Assembly (NCBI GenBank): GCA_036387475.1
Contig: DASVTR010000012.1
Coordinates: 338,823-402,822, forward strand
Direction: 5' to 3'
DNA: 64,000 nucleotides
Source: DASVTR01 sp036387475
GTDB taxonomy: Bacteria; Acidobacteriota; Blastocatellia; Pyrinomonadales; Pyrinomonadaceae
Part shown: piece by piece, positions 59,889-64,000 of the stretch
How the letters are laid out: each line of letters starts with the position of its first letter
How positions within the stretch are numbered: the stretch's first letter is position 1
Notes under the pieces: generated by a model
The model's database searches: none
The model's input: only the letters and a program-made list of their open reading frames with translations
What the model was told of the DNA's origin: nothing
Program-made: the position numbers and the translations under genes

Positions 59889-59984
59889 AAACGATGAACG
59901 AGGAACGATGAAGGATGAAGTGTGAACGCCGCAGGCGATGAATAAAAGATAAGCTCTTATCAGTTCATCGTTGCAGCGTTCCTA
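59889..59984. repeat. Imperfect inverted repeat of ACGATGAACG words
   Basis: The left arm has ACGATGAACGAGGAACGATG. The right arm (CAGTTCATCGTTGCAGCGTT) pairs imperfectly and its end covers the TAG stop codon of the heptose kinase gene (59982-59984). Same word class as 28229, 39433 and 53047. Confidence 0.55.
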
Positions 59985-60989
59985 CTCCATCATTTCTTCT
60001 AACGGGATTGAAGCAATGATTTCATCGATGCTGGCCGTAGCCGTGCCGACTTTTCCGACGACGATTCCGGCAGCATGGTTCGCCAGAATCGCCGCTTCGA
60101 GCATCGTTGCTCCGGCTGCAAGTGCGGCTGAGAGAGTCGCGATGACGGTATCGCCCGCGCCCGTCACGTCGTAGACCTCGCGCGCAGCCGTTGCGACGTA
60201 AATTGGCTCCCTGTCTTTTTCGAGCAGCATCATCCCGCGCTCGCCGCGTGTGATGAGTACGGATTCGCAACCCAATCGCTCGCGAATCGAGTGTGCCGCC
60301 GTCTTGAGGCTGTCGTCCGTGTGGTCTTCCATGCCGGTCAGGCGCAGCGCTTCATGATGATTCGGCGTGATGAGCGTCGCCGGACGGTATGCAGCAAAGT
60401 TACGAATCTTCGGGTCAACCAGGACAGGAATGCCGCGCTCGTAAGCAACAGACATAATCCGTGCGAGCACGCGCGGCGTGACAGCGCCCTTGTCATAATC
60501 TGAAACGACAAAAGCATCGGCCTCTTCGAGCGCACTTTGCAGGACGCTGATGAGACGCTCTTCGATTGCAGCTTCGACGGGCGCGCGGCGCTCTCTATCG
60601 GCGCGGACGACGAGTTGATTGTGCGCGATGATGCGCGTCTTGATGGTTGAAGGGCGGCTCGCGTCAACGATCAACGATTCATCCGCGCTCTCAACATTCG
60701 TTGCGCGGCGTAGCTCAGCGCGCAGGCGCTCGCCCGCCTGATCCTCTCCGATGACGCCGACGACACTGGCACGCGAGCCGAGCGCGATGAGGTTTGCCAG
60801 CACGTTTGCTGCCCCACCCAAGTGCACAGATTCACGCCGGATGTCCACGACGGGCACGGGCGCTTCCGGCGAAATCCGCGTCACGTCGCCCCACACAAAT
60901 TCATCAAGCATCACGTCGCCGTACACAACCACCATCCGGCTGCTCATCCGGCTCGCAATCTCTCTCGCGCGTTGGCGGGTCAGGTTCAT
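59982..60989 (-). CDS. PfkB-family heptose-7-phosphate kinase (HldE N-terminal type)
   Basis: The 335-residue product starts with VVVYGDVMLDEFVWGDVTRISPEAPVP, the hallmark of RfaE/HldE domain I. It contains GGAANVLANLIALG and the PfkB signature DVTGAGDTVIA with catalytic Asp. It would phosphorylate D-glycero-D-manno-heptose 7-phosphate for LPS core. The adenylyltransferase half of HldE is absent, as in organisms with two genes. A GT9 heptosyltransferase-like gene 0.9 kb upstream fits the pathway. Confidence 0.9.
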   Translation of the reverse strand: MNLTRQRAREIASRMSSRMVVVYGDVMLDEFVWGDVTRISPEAPVPVVDIRRESVHLGGAANVLANLIALGSRASVVGVIGEDQAGERLRAELRRATNVESADESLIVDASRPSTIKTRIIAHNQLVVRADRERRAPVEAAIEERLISVLQSALEEADAFVVSDYDKGAVTPRVLARIMSVAYERGIPVLVDPKIRNFAAYRPATLITPNHHEALRLTGMEDHTDDSLKTAAHSIRERLGCESVLITRGERGMMLLEKDREPIYVATAAREVYDVTGAGDTVIATLSAALAAGATMLEAAILANHAAGIVVGKVGTATASIDEIIASIPLEEMME

Positions 60990-60990
60990 A

Positions 60991-61020
60991 AAAGCAGGAG
61001 TCAGGAGTTAGAAGTAAGAA
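60991..61020. repeat. Single-arm repeat of AGGAGTCAGG words
   Basis: AAAGCAGGAGTCAGGAGTTA and following words match the class at 21655, but no pairing arm is seen. It lies just upstream of the heptose kinase start. Confidence 0.4.
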
Positions 61021-61076
61021 TAAAAGAGAGAATAAAAGAAAAGTAGTTTCAGCCTCGCCATTGCTTCATTTAAGAA

Positions 61077-61478
61077 TCAGCGGATAAAAGTAATCGAGCA
61101 AATACCGGCTGCTGCAATGGGATCCATCTCGCGATGATCCGAAGTCAGAAGTATGCCGCCCACTCTATTAGCGAGCGTGATTGCAAAACAATCGGCCAGG
61201 GAAATATTACCATTGGCCTTGAGCTTGCCCGCCTCTTTCCAGAATGGCTCGTCGAAGTCTTCGCGTTCGGACAAATTTAACTGCCTCATATCGACAACTG
61301 CGGCATCAGCGGAGTCCTCACCGCCTGCCCGATAAAAGTCGTAGTAGACCTCACATAGATTGATCGAATGGGACATGCATTCGCTGTCAATATCGAGCAG
61401 TGCGCTTTCAACTACATCAGCGCCAGCTTCTCCCCTCAGGAAGGCGATGATCGCACACGCATCCAAAATGTAGATCAC
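61077..61478 (-). CDS. PIN-domain toxin (VapC-like)
   Basis: The 133-residue product has the PIN acidic residues: Asp6 in YILDACAI, Glu in INLCEVYYDF near 43, and Asp in SLADCFAITLA and TSDHREMD near the end. An RNase toxin of the VapC type. It overlaps the upstream antitoxin-like gene by four bases. Second such pair in the window; the two toxins are not close copies. Confidence 0.86.
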   Translation of the reverse strand: MIYILDACAIIAFLRGEAGADVVESALLDIDSECMSHSINLCEVYYDFYRAGGEDSADAAVVDMRQLNLSEREDFDEPFWKEAGKLKANGNISLADCFAITLANRVGGILLTSDHREMDPIAAAGICSITFIR

Positions 61479-61819
61479 GTCCTGCTCCTGTTGCGGTCTT
61501 CAAGATTGATCTCTTCAGCCTTTCGAGCAGCGAAACCTTCGCTACTGGTAGGAAGGTGCGCATATTTGCCACGGACAGCGCGCGCCATGTTAGCCCTGAT
61601 ACTTGGGCCAACCATCTCGAAGGTGGCCTTGTTGAGCGCATCGCGCAGTAGCCGCATATCGTCAGGCATCAGCGTGAGCGTTTTCTTCATAATCTCCATT
61701 GCATGGCCCAATGTAAACAGCAGTGCTATGGTTTCCACGAATTCACGGAATTTCTCCCGCTCTTCAGGTGAAAGAGTTTTTACTTCCTCTATGACTTCTT
61801 CTACTGTAGTGTTCGACAT
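61475..61819 (-). CDS. Antitoxin-like partner of the PIN toxin
   Basis: The 114-residue product starts with VEEVIEEVKTLSPEEREKFREFVE, a helical start seen in several small antitoxins. The tail (KYAHLPTSSEGFAARKAEEINLEDR) is polar and could wrap a toxin. It precedes the PIN gene with a four-base overlap. It is longer than a usual VapB and shows no AbrB or RHH fold, so its DNA-binding type is unclear. Confidence 0.65.
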   Translation of the reverse strand: MSNTTVEEVIEEVKTLSPEEREKFREFVETIALLFTLGHAMEIMKKTLTLMPDDMRLLRDALNKATFEMVGPSIRANMARAVRGKYAHLPTSSEGFAARKAEEINLEDRNRSRT

Positions 61820-61892
61820 AACGCCTACTTTCTCACCTTTGCTTTAGCGTTTTCTTCCTGACGATTTCTTATCTTGTTCTGGATTCTGCTCT

Positions 61893-63026
61893 TCAAAGTA
61901 TTCTTTCGATGGCGGCGTTGACGCGTTCGATTGATACGCGGCGAATGCACTCAGGCTGCTCGAATTCCGCGCAAGTGTAGCCGGGGCAGGGCGCGCAAGG
62001 CATCTCTTCGCGCACAACCTCCGCCTGTGCCATCGTCCACGGTCGCCAGTGTGCGACGTTTGATGAACCGAAGACTACGACGGTCGGAGTGCGTACGGCG
62101 GCGGCGATGTGCGCGATGCCGCTATCATTGCCGACGAAGATGCGCGCCCGCGCAGAAAGGGCCGTCACCTCCGGCAACGAAAAATCTGTGAACGCCTCGA
62201 CGCGCACCGCACATTCCTTTTGCAGAGCTTCAAGGATTGGCGCTTGGTTCGGAGCAGCAAGGGCGGCGACGCGCAAGCCCCGCGCCGCGAGGCTTTCAGC
62301 GACGCGCGCAAAGTTTTCCGTGGCCCACTGCTTCGACTCAAAGGCAGCGGTCGGATGTACGAGCGCAAACGGCGTCGCTTCATTAAATCCGCAGGCTTCC
62401 AGTCTTTTGCTCACGCTTCTTGCGGCTTCTGCCGTCACCGTGAGACGTGTGTAGGGACGGTCGCTGACCGGAACTCCCGTCCAGCCGAGCAGCGCCAGTT
62501 GTTGCTCTACGGAATGCGTTTTTTCCTGACCCCAGAGGGCGGTGGCTGGCGGCGCTGCGTGATTGAGCAGGCGGCTGTACTGGTAATCAGCATAGCCGAT
62601 GCGATGACGCGCGTTGGCTGCTCGCATGAGCAACGTCGCAGTCGTTCCACCATGAAGATTGTAGGCCACGTCGTAATCGGCGGCGCGAAGCGAGCGTGCG
62701 AAGCGTGCGCGCGCAACGGTGCTGCCGCGCTCGATTGTCAGCACGTTATCAACATCCGTGCATCCCTCCAGCACGGGAGCAACCCAGTCTTCAAGTAGAA
62801 TATCTATCTGCGCCGTCGGGAGAAAACGACGGAGCGCGTAAAGCGAGGGCGTCGCGAGCACAGTATCGCCAATCGAGCGCAGACGGACGACGAGCACACG
62901 CCGCACACGTCCCCAATCCCAACGCGCGGGCGCGAGCGGCTGCGGCCCTAAGGCAGACGAACTGGCGCGCATCATTGGAGCAGCGCTATCGGGCGCAGGC
63001 TCAAGCTTTCCGAGCAGGCTCTTCAT
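61893..63026 (-). CDS. Family 9 glycosyltransferase (heptosyltransferase-like)
   Basis: The 377-residue product has the GT9 layout: VRRVLVVRLRSIGDTVLATPSLYALR at the start of the first Rossmann half, YDVAYNLHGG, and FVGNDSGIAHIAAAVRTPTVVVFGSSN in the second half. It transfers a heptose or similar sugar to LPS core. The ATG at 63026 overlaps the Trm112-like gene by 26 bases; an inner ATG is possible. With the heptose kinase it supports an LPS core role. The tail has four Cys (PCAPCPGYTCAEFEQPEC) that could bind a metal. Confidence 0.87.
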   Translation of the reverse strand: MKSLLGKLEPAPDSAAPMMRASSSALGPQPLAPARWDWGRVRRVLVVRLRSIGDTVLATPSLYALRRFLPTAQIDILLEDWVAPVLEGCTDVDNVLTIERGSTVARARFARSLRAADYDVAYNLHGGTTATLLMRAANARHRIGYADYQYSRLLNHAAPPATALWGQEKTHSVEQQLALLGWTGVPVSDRPYTRLTVTAEAARSVSKRLEACGFNEATPFALVHPTAAFESKQWATENFARVAESLAARGLRVAALAAPNQAPILEALQKECAVRVEAFTDFSLPEVTALSARARIFVGNDSGIAHIAAAVRTPTVVVFGSSNVAHWRPWTMAQAEVVREEMPCAPCPGYTCAEFEQPECIRRVSIERVNAAIERIL

Positions 63027-63192
63027 CTTCAATCGTCGCTTCGTCAATCAGCATCACCGGAATATCGTCGCGCACCGGATAGACGCGCTTGCATTCCAGA
63101 CACTTCAAGCCGCTTCCGTCCGGCTTCAACTCGACCTTTGCCTTGCATGCAGGGCACGCCAGTATTTCCAATAAATCTTGACTGATCGCCAT
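63001..63192 (-). CDS. Trm112-like zinc-binding protein
   Basis: From the ATG at 63192 (AAAGG upstream) the product is 63 residues. It fits the Trm112/YcaR family: LLEILACPACKAKVEL, GLKCLECKRVYPVRDDIPVMLIDEA, with CxxC pairs for zinc. Such small proteins help methyltransferases or are neighbours of LPS genes. It is the first gene of a likely unit with the GT9 gene. Confidence 0.87.
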   Translation of the reverse strand: MAISQDLLEILACPACKAKVELKPDGSGLKCLECKRVYPVRDDIPVMLIDEATIEDEEPARKA

Positions 63193-63861
63193 AATTTCAG
63201 ACCTTTCGCTTGTTCCGTCGTCTGCCACGCGCAGACAACTCTACCCGTAGATTCAAAAGCGATTCAGCTTAACAGTATCGCAAACCGGCGAGCAAGCAAG
63301 CGCAGAATTCAACCACAGACCTGCAAGCTGATTTCCCATCAACGCCAGAGTTTCCAGCCTCTGCCGGGCGCGGGTCAGAAAGGTTAAGGGTCAATTAAAG
63401 CGTTGGATTGAAGGAGCAACTCTAAAGCCGAAGACCAATGCTTGCTGCATGGATTAGTTATTACAACAATTGATTTTTAAGCGATTTGCAATTAAATTGT
63501 TATCATCAATCATCGAATCTTGGAGTAAAAGTCATTTGCTTTTTTCGACTACTTAAGGTCGCGGGTCTCTTTAGAAGCGACTCCTGCGCGGCAACCCTGG
63601 AGAGAGTCAGAAATCATTCGGCCCAGCTACAGTATAATTCCCGCTTTCATCTTAGAGATTGCAATAAATTGTCTTGAGGTTTGTCAATCTCAATCAAAGC
63701 TTTTGCTCCGGCTACATCTCGCGTTGAATATCATCCGAGAAGGATGTTTACCATCGACAACGCCAGTTACTGCAAGATAGCTTTCATACCCTTCAATGGT
63801 AGGAAGCGGATTGTAAATTTTATTGATGCTTTAATCACCGAACAGGTGAAAGGAGAACTCC
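63193..63861. other. 669-base region without a convincing gene
   Basis: Short open frames on the plus strand (63486-63677; 63681-63992) lack domain likeness, and the latter overlaps the next gene out of frame. TATAAT occurs at about 63632 with no clear -35. AAAGGAGA at 63849 is the ribosome site of the following gene. Confidence 0.45.
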
Positions 63862-64000
63862 ATGTCCAAGCTTCGGATCACTATAAACATGTTCTGTTTC
63901 TGCCTGCTAGTGCTGGCAGCCACATCAATCGCCAACGCTCAGGCCACACGCACCTGGGTCTCAGGCGTCGGCGACGACTTCAACCCCTGTAGCCGCACAG
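63862..64000 (+). CDS. N-terminus of a secreted right-handed beta-helix-type protein (cut by window end)
   Basis: The first 46 codons encode a signal peptide (MSKLRITINMFCFCLLVLAA ... ANA-Q) and the start ATRTWVSGVGDDFNPCSRTA. Text of that kind begins many exported right-handed parallel beta-helix proteins in Acidobacteria and Proteobacteria. AAAGGAGA stands eight bases before the ATG. The rest lies beyond the window, so the class is tentative. Confidence 0.7.
   Translation, partial: MSKLRITINMFCFCLLVLAATSIANAQATRTWVSGVGDDFNPCSRT

Noticed and set aside
63681..63992. Plus-strand gene near the window end
   Set aside because: It overlaps, in another frame, the clear signal-peptide start at 63862, which has a strong ribosome site.

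Overview
The window looks like chromosome of an acidobacterium, probably the Blastocatellia/Pyrinomonadales side. This is inferred from gene content and not from any marker phylogeny. The clues are an Oar-like TonB receptor with an N-terminal carboxypeptidase-regulatory domain, an ECF sigma/FecR pair, an alanine tRNA carrying an integrated element, a Fis-type TPR regulator beside a tiny secreted peptide, and intergenic hairpins built from repeated short words.

Layout. 1-6.5 kb is accessory DNA: a fused Ser/Thr kinase - degenerate P-loop ATPase - TIR protein (899-4099), a matrixin-type metalloprotease with a possible papain-fold partner (4255-5655), and a truncated second kinase (6212-6457). 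6636-20413 is an integrated element bounded by 49-bp direct repeats. The right repeat is the 3' part of an intact tRNA-Ala(GGC); the left is the duplicated tRNA end. The element carries a primase-polymerase/helicase replication gene with iteron-like hairpins, an excisionase-like regulator, a four-gene restriction-modification/nuclease cassette, a SWIM zinc-finger protein, a tyrosine integrase translationally coupled to a 15-codon leader, and at its right end a secreted peptide facing a TPR-Fis regulator.

From 20.4 kb on the DNA is core-like. In order: enoyl-CoA hydratase, PilZ protein, 3-hydroxyacyl-CoA dehydrogenase, thioredoxin reductase, a PIN toxin-antitoxin pair, an HxlR regulator, a GAF histidine kinase followed by a GGDEF response regulator, a GNAT acetyltransferase, a Tat-exported protein, a glycosyltransferase and a HAD phosphatase. 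Then come stress proteins (YflT-like, CsbD), a SRPBCC protein with a long charged tail, the TonB receptor, thiolase, an RDD protein, ProC, a four-gene ABC export operon, the sigma/FecR unit, an amidotransferase, a PQQ-type beta-propeller lipoprotein, DapF, a peptide-binding lipoprotein, a CapA-like lipoprotein, a PBP4-type carboxypeptidase, a heptose kinase, a second PIN pair, a heptosyltransferase, a Trm112-like protein and the start of a beta-helix surface protein.

How the genes fit together. Thiolase, 3-hydroxyacyl-CoA dehydrogenase and enoyl-CoA hydratase are three steps of fatty-acid/butanoate metabolism, though not one operon. HldE-type kinase, GT9 transferase and PBP4 point to envelope building. 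The histidine kinase/GGDEF pair and the PilZ protein suggest c-di-GMP control.

The most interesting signals are: (1) the kinase-ATPase-TIR fusion; (2) the divergent secreted-peptide/TPR-Fis regulator pair on the mobile element, which looks like a peptide-sensing module; (3) many different self-complementary, word-repeat hairpins, eight of which abut or overlap a stop codon.
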